Source: Capsicum annuum (taxonomy: Eukaryota > Streptophyta > Magnoliopsida > Solanales > Solanaceae). Taken from it: a stretch of DNA of 64,000 nt. Within the stretch, counting starts at the first letter, position 1. The number at the start of each line of letters is the position of its first letter. Below the pieces are notes generated by a model that worked only from the letters and a program-made list of their open reading frames with translations, had not been told where the DNA came from and did not search any database. Shown piece by piece: positions 24,801 through 36,864 of the stretch. The stretch spans positions 92,698,043 through 92,762,042 of the forward strand of contig NC_061120.1 in the NCBI RefSeq assembly GCF_002878395.1, given 5' to 3'. Made by a program: the position numbers and the translations under genes.

Positions 24801-24853
24801 CCGTCGACGATTGTTGAGGAGAGAGAAAGTGATGAAGAAGTTGTTGAGGCCAT
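21836..24853 (-). CDS. CURT1B: CURVATURE THYLAKOID 1B (chloroplast)
   Basis: Six exons join in frame into 179 residues: 24691-24853, 22807-22937, 22627-22713, 22449-22511, 21987-22024 and 21836-21893. All introns are GT-AG, several with GTAAGT. The start MASTTSSSLSLSST opens a Ser/Thr-rich chloroplast transit peptide, with CVTLPTLPPPP and RAARATAYC. Then come an acidic stretch (AEPTTAETATTELPSE), an amphipathic segment (WDKVDDKYAV), a membrane helix (SSLGVAAFILLWSS), the conserved AIDRLPLIPGVLELVGIG with a second helix, and KNLIFKPDREALIAKIKDLY. This is the layout of CURT1/TMP14 (PSI-P) proteins. They oligomerise at grana margins and curve thylakoid membranes. Length agrees with the Arabidopsis protein (about 174). 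Intron 1 is 1753 bp and holds MITEs. No lesion was found. Confidence 0.96.
23830..23998. mobile_element. MITE fragment in CURT1B intron 1
   Basis: The right end reads AATTGAGACAGAGGGAGT, the CTCCCTCTGTCTCAATT terminus of a common Stowaway-like family. Internal text (CCCAAAAAGAATGACTTTTT) fits that family as I recall it. The left end is missing or diverged. A similar CTTCCTCCATTC end at 23089 may belong to another copy. Confidence 0.45.
24339..24468. mobile_element. Foldback MITE in CURT1B intron 1
   Basis: GTTATGTTGCTTGGACTCTG on the left pairs with GAGCCCGAGCAACTTAGTAAC on the right. The inner arms GTCGGATCC and GGATCCAACAC also pair, so nearly the whole 130 bp folds back. It lies about 220 bp downstream of exon 1 of CURT1B. 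Confidence 0.55.
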
Positions 24854-25098
24854 TGATGATTCTCACTTAATGAAAAATACTCCTGACTAAGCAAGAGGAA
24901 ATAAAGTTATTTCCAAAACAAATGGCCAAAATTAAAATTTTTAGAAGAAAATATCTATTTTGAATTATTCTGTTGATGGTTTTTTTCCTGAAAAATTAGA
25001 ATTTGGGATATTTTGTTGAAAATGGGTGGAGATTTTTAATAGTGAAGTGTAAGATTTCTTGGACTTCCCAAAAGTATTAAGAACCACCCATTTGTGGC

Positions 25099-25104
25099 TT
25101 TATA
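25099..25104 (-). promoter_or_regulatory. Possible TATA box of CURT1B
   Basis: TATAAA on the minus strand (in CCTATAAAGCC) lies about 245 bp upstream of the ATG. That would give a 5' UTR of roughly 210 nt. A GGATAATAA stretch, like the I-box of light-regulated genes, lies some 30 bp further upstream. The assignment is tentative. Confidence 0.3.
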
Positions 25105-25299
25105 GGATGAACCCTATCATCATTTGCCTTGTTTATTATCCATCTGGACATTACTGACATGACTCTTTGGATAGGGAGTTTATGGTGCTATTTCATTGGA
25201 CTTGTGAGTTTTGGCCTTGGTTAAGTACTTGGGTTTAACTTGAGAAATGACCCTCACACACTCTTTATATGGTGGTTTCCGTGGTATGATTATTAGGGG

Positions 25300-25670
25300 A
25301 ATTATGTTTGTTGCTGTTATTTCTTGATATGATATGATTTAATTTTATGATTTAGTAATTATAAAATTTTCAATTTATATAATCATCCATTTGATGGTAT
25401 CTCATGATTTGTTATTTTTTTTTCAATTATATTCTTATTTAATATTATATAATCCTATAATAAAATACATAATCTCGAAATAAAATAATAATTTTGGATA
25501 AAATTTTAGGTGTCTTGTTTGATTTTCAAGTTCGAGATAACTTATTTCGGAATTAACAAATAGTACCATGATAAGTTATCCCATCCTCTGATTGGTATAA
25601 ATAATCCCAACATAATTTATCTTGAGATAAAGCCATAAAATGACAATCTACCCTCCAAACCCTTTTGATT
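25300..25670. other. AT-rich intergenic stretch, possibly MITE-derived
   Basis: Motifs such as AACTTATTTCGGAATTAAC, GATAAGTTATCCCATCC and a terminal CTCCAAACCC resemble inner parts of Tourist-like elements. No matching left end was found. No gene. Confidence 0.3.
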
Positions 25671-25673
25671 ATA

Positions 25674-25793
25674 CAACAACAACATACCCAATGTATTCTC
25701 ATCAGTACGGTCTCGGGAGGATAAAGTGTATGCAATCCATACCATTACCTTAGATGAAGTAGAGAGGCTATTTCCAATAGACCCCAGCTCAGG
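25674..25793 (-). mobile_element. 3' end of an RTE/SINE-type retroelement
   Basis: On the minus strand it reads GGGGTCTATTGGAAATAGCC through GAATACATTGGGTATG to a TTGTTGTTGTA tail. This matches, from memory, a very abundant 3' end shared by solanaceous RTE LINEs and SINEs. Only about 120 bp remain. Confidence 0.55.
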
Positions 25794-25929
25794 ACAGAAA
25801 CCCTTTGATTATCACTTTATATATACCCTTTGATGAGTTCAAACATTACACTAAATAAGATATTTACTTAAATAATAAAGATCAATATAATAATTAAATT
25901 TAATATCTTTTGAGTATGTAAAGATGGAG

Positions 25930-26560
25930 AATTTATTTATTAAACATAACCTTTACCAAAAATATTTTTAAAAGTCGATCGACATTCATCTACTATCTGT
26001 AAATTGCAACAAAACAATACAATGATAGAGATATCAAAATAATACAACTAAATCTAATCTTTGCTCATAAAAATTTTCTCAAAGTCATCCGACACTCATC
26101 TACCACTGTAAACAATAACAAAATAATATGATAATAGAGATATCAAAATAATACAACTAAACCTAACCTCTATACAAAAAAATTCTTCAAATCCGACCAA
26201 CATTTATCTATCACCTGTAAAATACAACAAAATAATATGATAAAAGTGATATCAAAACTGTACAATTACACTTAAATTTTACACACAAAAATTTTTCAAA
26301 GCCGATCAAGATTCATCTCCGAACTGTAAACTACCATAAATTAACAAACTAATAGAGATATTACGATAATACAATTAAATCTAATCTTTACCTAATTTTT
26401 TTTAAAGCCGACTCACATTCATCTAGCATCTGTAAATAAAAATAAAACAATAAGATAATAAAGATGTTAAAACAATACAATTAAATCTAACATTTACACA
26501 AGAAATTCTTCAAAGCCAACCGACATTCATCTACGACCTGTAAACTATAAAAAAATAATA
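25930..26560. repeat. Tandem array, about 109-bp unit, six copies
   Basis: The marker GACATTCATC recurs in diverged form at 25981, 26091, 26199, 26308, 26414 and 26522, giving periods of 106-110 bp. Each unit also has AATAATATGATAATAGAGAT-like text and AATACAACTAAATCTAATC. Copies differ at many sites and by small indels, so the array is old. Confidence 0.85.
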
Positions 26561-28051
26561 TAATAGTAGGAGTCCCATATATTTTAGAAAGTACAGTAGA
26601 AAAGAAAATATTAATTAATTCTCCTACCATATATTTTAAGAGTTTCATATATTTTAGAAAGTCTAGTTAATATAATAAAAATAATTAAATAATAAATTAA
26701 AAAATAATGAAAAGATAATTTTATCTGAAAAAGAGTCTTTTAGTGAAGGACAAAAAGTTCAAATCACTTTTCTAATGGTCTTCACACTTTTAATATATTA
26801 TTTACCAGACGTGGGTTGCATGTATATATCAAATCATGTTCTAATATAACGGTATTTTTAGTTAAATCTATTTCAACTTCTTTGTACACTAAAGTTAACA
26901 CAATCTAATCGGCTATTTATAATACAATAGATCTCATTTTATGTTGTTAACAAGAACACAATATTTATATTTTATTAATTTACGACAAAATTAAGTGAAA
27001 ATAAGTTTGATAAAGAAGAATAGAATAATAGAATAATTTACGACAAAATTAAGTGAAAATAAGTTTGATAAAGAAGAATAGAATAATAGAATAATATAAG
27101 TTATGTTTTATTTTGTTTTATATTTCCATGAATACTGTTAGTTGAAACATACAATAATTTTAAACTATCTAAAATCTTTCGCTTGCAGTATTTATTACTA
27201 TTATTTTAATTAGTATATTGAAATACTTCTATTCATTGAATAACCGAAATATTACTATTTGTGGCAGCAGAGGAATCAAATAAATTTAGTAGAAGTTCAC
27301 AAAAATAAAAAATCACTGAATGCCCTGATAATTTTTTATGAAAAAACTAATATAATGGAAGTTCATTCCAAACAAATATCTTATTGTAAAATTGTTATTA
27401 ACAAAGCACCAACCTTAAAAGTTCTTTCCAATCAAATTTAAACCTTCAACTAATACATTTGGACCTCTTTATAACGGTCCATCATATAATAACAATAATT
27501 CATTATAATTTTTTATTTTTTTAAAATTAATTTTTCATGTTATATTTACTTCTCTCTAACAATAATGACGTTTATTGTAGTGATACATTCTTTGTAAAAT
27601 TACCTCTCCATAACAACATACTCAAATATATGTAATATTAATATTTTCTGCAAAATATACTAAATGCTGATGAAGAGCCTCAACTTACTACTATTAGGGT
27701 GAAATAAAATAGTCAACTGTTAAACTCTTAAACAATCTTCATAGGAAATCGATTAAATGCCTTTTTGTTGAAAATTTGAATACAAATCTTTGTCAATTCA
27801 GTCAATATTTTGTTACTAAGAGATTAATAAGAATTTATGAAAAAACTTAAAATTATAAAATTCTTACATTAAGCTCAAAGTATTTAAACTTTCGATTAAT
27901 TTTAAATGCTTATGTACATTGGTTTTAATTATTTTTGGGTCCGGTGTATCTATTTTTTTTTTTGCCCGGGGGGGGGGGGGGGGAATGTATTCATCCTTTA
28001 CAAGCATTTTGTTTTTGTTTATAGCATAAAAAGTTAGATATTATTTTCATA
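26561..28051. other. AT-rich intergenic stretch
   Basis: No gene is supported. It holds the 58-bp duplication at 26981, a diffuse repeat-like region at 27460-27620 (CTCTTTATAACGGTCC; CTCTCCATAACAAC), and a run of about 18 G at 27966-27983. Confidence 0.5.
26981..27096. repeat. Exact 58-bp tandem duplication
   Basis: The unit starting TACGACAAAATTAAGTGAAA occurs at 26981 and 27039 without a mismatch that I can see. The identity implies a recent event. Confidence 0.9.
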
Positions 28052-28060
28052 TTTTTATTT

Positions 28061-29392
28061 GAGAAAATAGTCAATTACTCCTTCAACCCTTAGTCGAAAT
28101 CTCAACTACACACTCAACCTTTACTAAAGTCCCATTACCCCCTAAATAATTTTTAACTGTATTTTATACCTCTCTCATTGCTGACCTGTCAATTTAAACT
28201 AAACAATAACTCATGCGTGTATACACGCGCCTGGGCTCACTCTTATTTTTTCACTTTCTTCCTAAAACGAAATAGGCCATTTCCATGGATAACACACAAA
28301 TGACACGTCTCTTAGCTCTCTATACACACAATGATCATCTACAACACAACACACAACTCTCTATACACGCACTCACCATTTACAACACAACACACAAAAA
28401 GACGCACACAATACATAGACTACTACACACAGCCAAACGTGAGAGATGGGAGAAACAGTGAAAGAAAAGATGGAGAAAGGGGGAGAAGAGAGAAAAACAG
28501 AGAGGGGAGGTCCATTGGGGGAAAAACGGCTTCTTTTTCTCATCTTTCGCCGGCAAAATTTCGCCGAAATAACTCCGACGAAATCACCTTTTAAATTCAA
28601 ATCACCACCAACTTATTTTTTTCATTTTCTCGGATCAAATCCTGTCAGAAAATAATCGAAAACACCAAATTAGCGATGAAAATGCCTGAAACAAGCCCAT
28701 CTCGCTATAAATTCACTAGTTCCGTCGAAATCTATTGAAAAACGAACGGAACAGATCTGTTCGCGTGTGAAATTCGGTATGGGTTGTTCTTGATTTCATA
28801 GGTTATTAAAGAAATGAAATAGGTGTAGACAAGTTTTTCTGCAATTTGAAAATTAGATGAAAATTCTTTGTGTTCATTTATTATGTTGACAAAATAGTGA
28901 TATTGCAGTTGAGTAGATCGAAGAGAAGAAATCTAGCATTTAACTAGTCAGATTTTGCAATTATGGTGAATTAGAAATCCTTCTAGCTGCCATTATAGCA
29001 ACTTCTTCAATTTAAACGGTGAAAGAGATGAATTCATTTTGTAGTGATCAGCATTGCCACAATACGCGCAGACATGTTTGGAGATGAGATTTGACGTTTA
29101 GAGATGAAGAATTCTGTTGGGCCTTTTATTAATTGGAGAAGACAAAATTAATTAACAATTAAAAATAATGACGTGTATTATACACTTGGCACTTAAAATA
29201 ATAATTTTAAAGGATTAATTCTTCAACTCATGTGCCTATTGGGGGTGTTCTCACCTCCAATGACAGGTCAACAATGGGAGGGGTATAAAATACAGTAAAA
29301 AAATTGTTTAGGGGGCAATGGGACTCTAGTAAAGGTTGAGTGTGTAGTTGGAATTTTGACTAAAGGTTGGAGGAGTAATTGGCCATTTTCTC
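28061..29392. mobile_element. Non-autonomous MULE with long TIRs and 9-bp TSD
   Basis: The left end (GAGAAAATAGTCAATTACTC) matches the reverse complement of the right end (GAGAAAATGGCCAATTACTC) over about 130 bp with roughly 10% mismatch. The flanks are an identical 9-bp duplication, TTTTTATTT, at 28052-28060 and 29393-29401. Size, long inverted repeats and 9-bp duplication are those of Mutator-like elements. There is no transposase. The interior (28320-28860) is less AT-rich than its surroundings, with GA-rich and CCGGCAAAATTTCGCCG-type text resembling a host 5' UTR or first exon. That would fit a Pack-MULE; the source gene is not identified. Confidence 0.85.
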
Positions 29393-29401
29393 TTTTTATT
29401 T

Positions 29402-32390
29402 ATAACAGTTAAACATCAAATGTTATTATACATGTATAACAACACCTTTTTAAAGTGATCATGAATTTTTTGGACAAGAACTTTCATTAGATAGAGGTTT
29501 GATTGTAGTAAGCATTTTGTCGACATAATTCACTTAGGAGTTATGAGTAGATATTGAAAATGCAATGTAGATTACTATGTGATGTACTAATGCCTAATTA
29601 AATAGCTAAATGTATGTAGTTGAATTTAGTTGTAATGAGGAAGCACTCCTATTTTGTTGGGTATGAATTGTCCGATTATCAAGGGCAACACATTCTTTGT
29701 GAGTTGTGATAAAGTCCAATATTGAACTTACATGTGATATTGATTATTGGCCTAAACATCAGCAGTAAGCAGTATTTCAAGTATGAATTATAATATTTAT
29801 GAAATAACAATCTTATGCAATTAATAGGGGCCTAAAATAACAAATTCCCTTCTTTATCTTAATAGTTATAACTTTCACTAATCATGGCTGTTCACAAATA
29901 AAAGAATATCTTCAACTTATTTTTATAGACAATTTACCTTTACAGATCCCTATGAATCCTCTTCATAAGCCAAACATTGAAATCATCGTAGTCTTGCAAA
30001 CAATATAGAAACGAATATATTATAACAAACTCATTTTTCTGGATAATGAGAAGAAGTTTGAACAAGAAAATGTAACTTTAAGAGTATTAATTAAATCTCC
30101 ATATAATAGTTATTCGTTATAACGATATTTTACTATAACGACATGATTTATTCTAGAATCGATTTTGTGTGTTACGATATTATATTTTTCTATAACAACA
30201 TTCAATCTATAACAATAATGACATTCCTTATAGTATACTCATTCATAAGTTATACCCAAATATTTTTTAATAATATATTGTAAGAAATATATTAGCTATA
30301 CAATAAGATTTTTCATCCTCATGCAGTAAATATCTATATGGATAAAACTATATTTAATTGGTGTCCATCGATTATAGTCATAACTTTACCATGAAAAGCA
30401 ACTAATGTTTATCTTTTTTTACTTTCAAACTCCATTTAATTTTGTAGACTTTAATTTATAATAGCTAAATGAAATCTAACGTCACCATATACATATGTAA
30501 CATTGCCTTGCCTCACTGTTATAGCTATAGAACTTTCAGACAAATATTGTCACTATAAATAAATTTGACTGTATTATTAACTGAGTAAGATTTTTTCTCA
30601 ATTTAGTCATTAGTATAAGGTCAATTTCAAAAAGGCAAAATATGAAAGCATTGGACCATTCCTATATATATTTTAATTTTTGATGTGAATAAACTGATGG
30701 TTGGTAATTTAATTGGATTTTTTTCCTTTCCTTGTTTTATATATCAATATTAACTTAAGTATATTTTTGCAAAAATAAAGATCGCTATGTAAAAGGAGAT
30801 TTCATACTGAAAAATTGATTGCATTCATACATGACTTTATTCAATATCATTTATAATTTACACCAAAGGAAAATTAAATAAGGAGAGAAAAAAATTATAC
30901 GCAAAAAATATAGAGAAGCATGCACTCAATTCATAATTTATAAAATAAGATCTATTCATTTTATTAGGTAATGAAACAATCAAATCAATATATTTATTTC
31001 ATTATTATTAATGACAACATGTAATATTGTGAAGAAAAGTTTATAACTAATATATATTGGTGCAAAAAAAAATACAATACTATGGATGAAAGTTTAAAGC
31101 AACAAATTAAGCCGATCGAATAAGCGACCAATGACTAAATTTTCCTTCAATCTTAAAAAATAAAGCACCAAAATATCTCGGAACAAACTAAATTGATCGA
31201 ATATCGACAAACTGAGAACAAAATCACCATGATTGATAACCTCTAATCAGTTAATTAGATAGTAATAATTTCTAAGTAAATAAAAGTGAACTCACAGGCT
31301 AATTTATTGAAGATAAATATCGACAAGGTTTTACCTGAAAAGAATAGTTGAATCAAATAAAATAGTAAAATTGAAACTTTTACGATCAAGAGAAAAAAGT
31401 GAAAGATGGCAATGCTTGTTTAGAGTGGGTGAAAAAACTGAAGAAAGAAGATGTGTTTACTATTTAGTGAAAGAATATTAAGGGCCAACATGAAGTTAAT
31501 CGTAAAGTTGAACGCTGAGGAATAAAGCCATGAAAAATTTGATGTTTTAACATTGAAACGAATCAGTGCAACTCTTTGTCGAGATGCCTAAAGACGTAAC
31601 CACTAAGGCATTGGTTGTTCTGTAGTGCGTTGCTTTTCAAGTAGGGTATATTTAAGTTTTAGAAGGGTAATTTCATAATGTCGAAATAATTAAATACACA
31701 CTTTTCATATTGTCACTGTAAAAAGAATGAATGTACTTAAATAAATTACAAATTAGAATGTTAATAACTGAGACCATTACCTGAAATTTTACCGAGTAAG
31801 AATTTTTTTTCAAAGGTTAACCTTCTAAAAGATGTACCTATAAGAAAATCTCTTGGCTACAAATAACTTTTTCAAGCCAATATTTCATACTCTTTCTCTA
31901 AAATTGGATAAAAAAGTTGCAGTGCAAAAATACAACTCCCAAATATTCTAAGTAATAGAGAATAAATACATCTGGATGAAAAATATTTAAGCTCTAGAAG
32001 TTGTGCATGCATGCACTTCAATATTTAAGCCAATTGGTTCACACGTGTTGAAATTTCATTTTGATGTGAATATTAAACAGTCTAAACTAACAAATGACAT
32101 TACAAATGACTCATTTCTGGATATTTTAAATGTGTCCACTATTGTCATGATCTCTTTCATTATAATATGCAAGTGGTAGTAGAAAGAGAACCCAAGAATT
32201 TATAAGGAATGAGTGGTGGTGAGTTGTGACGAAGAAATATGAGGGTTGAGTATGTGAGGCTTCTTGGGGGTTTGGGCTGTAGGTGATAAAAGAGTTTTAA
32301 AATAAGGTGTAAGTGACACAAGTCTTAATAATTGAGTAGAGGTAATAATTACTTTATTATGGATTAAGAAAGTTTGGTAAGTTTGAGAAT
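29402..32390. other. AT-rich intergenic stretch
   Basis: Nearly 3 kb without a supported gene. Text at 30100-30250 (TTATAACGATATTTTACTAT; CTATAACAACATTCAATC) looks like a decayed MITE. Nothing else stands out. Confidence 0.5.
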
Positions 32391-32829
32391 AGCCCACAAG
32401 TTTTTAAATTTATACTTTGATCCAAATGTTTACCTAATAAAATGAAAAATAGAGGGAAAAAGATGTCTTTCTCTCTCTTCTCATTCATTGTTGTTTTCTC
32501 TCTCTTAGCGATTTTTGTTGTTCATTGTTGATGCTCCTTTATTTATCATCTTCTGTTTCATTATCATCATCTTCTACTTCATTATCATCTTCATCTTCTT
32601 CTTGTTGACCATTGTCATTGTTATTGTTGTTGTTACCACTACTGTTGCTATTTGACCAATTTCTAAGGTCAAATTTTGTTTCGTACATCACTTTCCACTT
32701 TGGCATTACTTCATAGGAGACTTTGGTAAGTCAAATTATGATTTTTAGTTGAATTTTTTATCTGGGTAACTGCTATTGTGCTGTTTTTTCAATAATGGAT
32801 AGAACACAATCATGAATCTAACATAAGAT

Positions 32830-33480
32830 CCATCTATTTAAATAGATAAATCATCTGTTGTAACAGATGAGACATCTGTTTCAATGGAAGACTGATGTGT
32901 TGGATTCATGTTTACTGTTCTATAGGTCGTAACATGAATCGAATAGATAGGTCATCTAATGCAACAGATGATTTATCTGTTTAAACATATTAGTTACCTG
33001 GTGCAACGTGATAAATATCTATTGCAACAGATTATTAATCTGTTGCAATAGAACCTGAACTCGATTCCAACAGACGTGTTGTATGTTGCAATAAGGTAAA
33101 TATTTGTTACAACAGATTATTAAACTGTTGCAACCGAACCCAAACTCGATTCTAACAGATGGTAAATATCTGTTGCAACATATTAGTAACCTGTTGCGAT
33201 AGAACCTGACCTCAATTCCAACAGATCATAGTCTGTTGTAACAAGTAAGTCATCTGTCGCAACAAGTTAATTATATATTGGAACATGTCACTCATCTGTT
33301 GGAATCAACTTAAAAGGTGAGTCAGTACTGTATCATCAATCCCAATAGATATATAGTCTGTTGCAACATATGTTTCACCTTTTACAACAGATGAATCATC
33401 TGCTGAAATCAGTTTCAGGAACATAACATGAATCCCAATAGGTAAGTAATCTGTTGCGAATGATTACACATCTGTTGGGA
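32830..33480. repeat. Palindromic 16-mer cluster A
   Basis: Roughly 20 imperfect copies of ATCTGTTGCAACAGAT, or of one half (ATCTGTTGCAAC or GTTGCAACAGAT), are separated by about 15-35 bp. The consensus is its own reverse complement. The cluster lies immediately upstream of the MURA-like coding region. It may fall inside a 5'-UTR intron, because GTAAGT follows at 32726 and TTTATTTAG precedes the coding start. Confidence 0.8.
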
Positions 33481-33547
33481 TTTATTTACGGCATTATGAA
33501 ATCACTATTTACTTTTTTTAACAAATGACTTTATTTAGGTACCACTA

Positions 33548-35864
33548 ATGGAGGGATCAATGACAATAGGGGTAGATTATCATGGTCAATGGATCGAGAA
33601 GAACAATCGATATGTATGGCGTTAGAACGAGGGTGAAATGCTAGAGACGATAGCTATGACAGTCCAAAGAGATGTTTCGTATGATGATTTTGTAAACTTA
33701 ATCATCAGTTATTGTGAAATGAATTGCCAGTCGGAAGAACTTGTCATCAGCTACATGCACAGCTCCTTTGAAAATAAGAGGGTACTGTCTTTCACGATAA
33801 CCGATCAGGTTTGGTTACGTATTTATCTTAGTGATTCATCCAGGCTGGTGTTAAGGGTGTATGTGGTTGAAAAGATGAGAGAGAATGAGAACCAGAATGT
33901 ATAAGAAGAACAACAATAAGACATCTTTGATGATCGGTTAGATGATCTAGACATAAATAGTCCAGATGATGATCAAACACCTACGCTCGTTGATGCGACC
34001 AATATGATGTGCAGTTCTTATCAATTGACATAGTCTGGAAATCTTCAAGACGACAGGATCTGTTTTTTTATTGGAATGTCATTCAAGGACAAGAATGAAC
34101 TATCTACCACTTGGTTTATTTCTTGCTTGAAAAAAAATTTCAGAATAAAGAAGGTGATTATTTGAGCAGTGTCTTTTACTTCAAATGTGCTAATTCGAAC
34201 TGCAAGTGGTGGTTGAGAGTGGTGAAGTACGCAAGTTCTGACAAATTCATCATTCATAAACATGAAAAGCATCACACATGTGGTTCGGAGCATATCTCAG
34301 GCCAAAATCCTCACGCCACAGCAAAGGTCCTCGGTGAATATTGCAAGAGTAGTTTCCCCGATGGCAAAGGATCTTCAACATGGGTTATGGCCAATCAACT
34401 CCTTACGAAATTAGGTGTCCTGGTTAGTTATTGGAAGATATATACATCCATGGGGATTGCAAAGGACTTGGTTAGGGGGACACTCGAGCATGGGTAAGCA
34501 GTCCTGGATGCCTACCGTTACATAATTAAGTCCACAAATCCCGGAAGTAAGATGACATTCCATCTTGATGAAAACGGAAGGTTCAAGTACTTTTTTGTAT
34601 CCTATGGTGCTTGGATTCAAGGTTTTCAACATTTGAGAAAAGGCATAGCCGTCGATGGTACCTTCTTGAGGAGCAGGTATAATGGAGTTCTGCTAGCGGC
34701 GGTGGTGCAGGATGCGGAGAATCACATCTTTCCTGTCTCTTTTTGTGTAGCGAATAAGGAATGTGATGCCTCTTATGGATTTTTCTTAACAACTGTGAAG
34801 CTGCATCGAAGATACCGAAGAGTTGTGTTTTGTATCGGATAGGCATCCAAGTATTCAAAAGATGGATTCACGTTTCCTCACTTCAGCTTACTTTGGTTGT
34901 TGCATCAAGCATCTTGGAGAGAACATTCAGACCAACTATCACAACGAAAGGGCTGTGACCCTTTTTATAGAGCAGCTAAAGCATATAGTAGAGAGGAGTT
35001 TTTAGATCATTTTAATCAAATAATAGATGTAAATCCCAAGGTAGCAAAATTTCTCGTACGTGTTGGTTTCGAGAGATGGACCCGAGCATTCTGTCCGGTA
35101 GATAGGTACATTCTTATCGATTTTAATATCTTGTTTGAGTTACAAGTTTAGTATGATGTCGTACTAAGTGATTCTTTTATATAGGTATAATATTATGACA
35201 TCAAACATAGCTGAATTGGTGAATTCATTATTTGGCGATGAAAGAGAATTTCCCATCAAGGCTATGTTTGAAAAAATAAGCCAGAAGTATGGCAAATTTT
35301 TTAATGAAAGGCATGTGCAGTTCAAGTTCCCAAAAGAGAATCCGATTTATTCTCGAAAGCGAAAAAATAATATCAACGAACGTTAGTTTGGGGAATAAGT
35401 TATTACCTCATAAAATAGCAGATTACAAATTTAGTATCATCGGTCATGGTGTTGTTGCCACAGTTGATCTTTAAATAAGATCTTGTACGTGCAGAGTTTT
35501 TGACTTGAGCAAAATACCCTGTCCACATGTTATGGCAACGCTTCGAGCTCAATACGATCATAAATATGGAGATGAAATTTATGAGCACTCCTTTCAATAT
35601 TATTCGGTGGAAAAATATGAAATGGCATATAGTGGGCATATTACTCCAGTGCCTCTCGAAGAATCTTAGGTTGTTCCTACAGAGCTTATAGGGAGATTAA
35701 TACCTCCTCCATACATTGACCTAAGCACTATAAAATTGGGAAGAAAGCCATATAAGAGGTGGCGTGGAGTCGGAGAATCATTTTCATCAAGAAGAAACAA
35801 GTGCTCCGTATGTAAGCATGCTGGCCACAAAAGAACTGCATGCCCGGATCGTAATCCACCATGA
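33548..35864 (+). pseudogene. MURA-type MULE transposase, decayed
   Basis: The frame opens MEGSMTIGVDYHGQ. A MuDR-type DNA-binding region follows (CANSNCKWWLRVVK, then HKHEKHHTC). NPHATAKVLGEY and LGVLVSYWKIY come next. The MULE catalytic core shows GIAVDGTFLRSRYNG with the first Asp and FVSDRHPSIQKM with the second. An intron at 35106-35184 joins VDR to YNIMTSNIAELVNSLF. The C-terminal half has a SWIM zinc finger (CTCRVFDLSKIPCPHVMA) and a CCHC knuckle (CSVCKHAGHKRTACP). Lesions include TAG at 33623, TAA at 33902, TAA at 34495, a frameshift near 34803, and stops in the SWIM region and before its C-terminal tail. It is not functional as read, but the lesions are mostly point changes. Confidence 0.88.
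35106..35184 (+). other. Intron in the MURA-like gene
   Basis: GTACATTC donor and TTATATAG acceptor bound 79 bp whose removal joins VDR to YNIMTSN in frame, as the transposase family requires. The intron reads through with stops. Confidence 0.65.
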
Positions 35865-36029
35865 TCATTGTAATTGCAAAACTTGTATAGATGTTTGTTA
35901 TGGACTTCTATATATTTAACTCATTATTGTGAATGTAATGTTATAATTCATTATATATAAAATATCTTTTTAATAACTTGTGCATCAATAAAAAGAGCAA
36001 AACATGAACGAAACAATACAACAAACCAC

Positions 36030-36215
36030 AAGTATTTTCAACAGATTACCTATCTGTGGCAACAGATGGATATTAGCTGAAAGAACACAACATAGTTCAA
36101 TAAAACCGAAATATTTTCTTCCAACAGATGATAAATCTGTCGCAACAGATGGATAATATGTCGACAGAAACCCAACCAATGACCAATCTGTTCCAACACA
36201 TGGTCCATCTGTTGA
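36030..36215. repeat. Palindromic 16-mer cluster B
   Basis: Imperfect copies such as CAACAGATGATAAATCTGTC, CAACAGATGGATAA and ACACATGGTCCATCTGTTG lie between the 3' ends of the MURA-like gene and the small coiled-coil gene. Confidence 0.75.
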
Positions 36216-36505
36216 AACTTAAAAGGCAAAATTGCTATTTCTACTGGATTCAAAATTGCTCTTTACCTCCAACCGTAGACATATTAACATGTAAAATATT
36301 TAGAAGAAGAAATAGACAGAATAAAAATTGAATAAGCATTAAAAAGCCAAATTCGACTAAACATAAAATTTTCATTAAACGAAAAATAAAATACATTAGG
36401 TATAGATTTGATGTAGAAAAATTAAAATACATACGCTAAAAGAAAAAACACATTCTAATTATTATTATTATAATCATTATCATTAATGACAGTCGACCAA
36501 TCAAC

Positions 36506-36655
36506 TCACAACAGTAGAGCCCTCATCAGCCTCTGCATCTCTCTGAACATCGTCGCTCTTATGGCGACCAACTCCCTCTGCAGGTCATTAACCTGCCTCT
36601 GGAGTTCCCGCACCGTATTGTACAGAACAACAATGTCCCAAACAGGATCAGTCAT
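36506..36655 (-). CDS. 49-residue coiled-coil protein, MULE-associated
   Basis: The frame starts MTDPVWDIVVLYNTVREL and ends in LMRALLL before TGA. Hydrophobic residues fall at 11, 15, 18, 22, 25, 29, 32, 36, 40, 43 and 47, an almost perfect 3-4 heptad pattern, so one amphipathic helix able to dimerise is predicted. Charged Arg, Gln and Glu fill the other positions. A canonical intron (36658-36753, GTAAGT...TTCTAG) ends 2 nt before the ATG, and a TATA box (36865-36872) lies upstream. The frame is open while neighbouring element genes are broken. It converges on the MURA-like gene, with cluster B between them and cluster C behind. I recognise no family. It may be a second gene of the MULE or a captured host fragment. 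Existence as a transcript is inferred, not shown. Confidence 0.5.
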   Translation of the reverse strand: MTDPVWDIVVLYNTVRELQRQVNDLQRELVAIRATMFREMQRLMRALLL

Positions 36656-36657
36656 AT

Positions 36658-36753
36658 CTAGAACACGCATGAATTGACAAATATAAAGAAAAGAATCCAA
36701 ATGTAATACAGCGTATACTACAAACTAGTAGATTTACACCGAAAAAAACTTAC
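36658..36753 (-). other. 5'-UTR intron of the coiled-coil gene
   Basis: The donor reads TATTGAG then GTAAGT, and the acceptor GTTCTAG then ATATGACTG, on the minus strand. The 96-bp length is typical of a short plant intron, and the interior is AT-rich. Confidence 0.5.
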
Positions 36754-36864
36754 CTCAATATAAAAGAATATGCTCTTTGAAGAGAAGTTGTTAAAGATGT
36801 CACACGAAAAGAAAAAATATAAGAAATAAATAAAGTTTAGCAGAATGAAGCTTAAGAAGGGACC

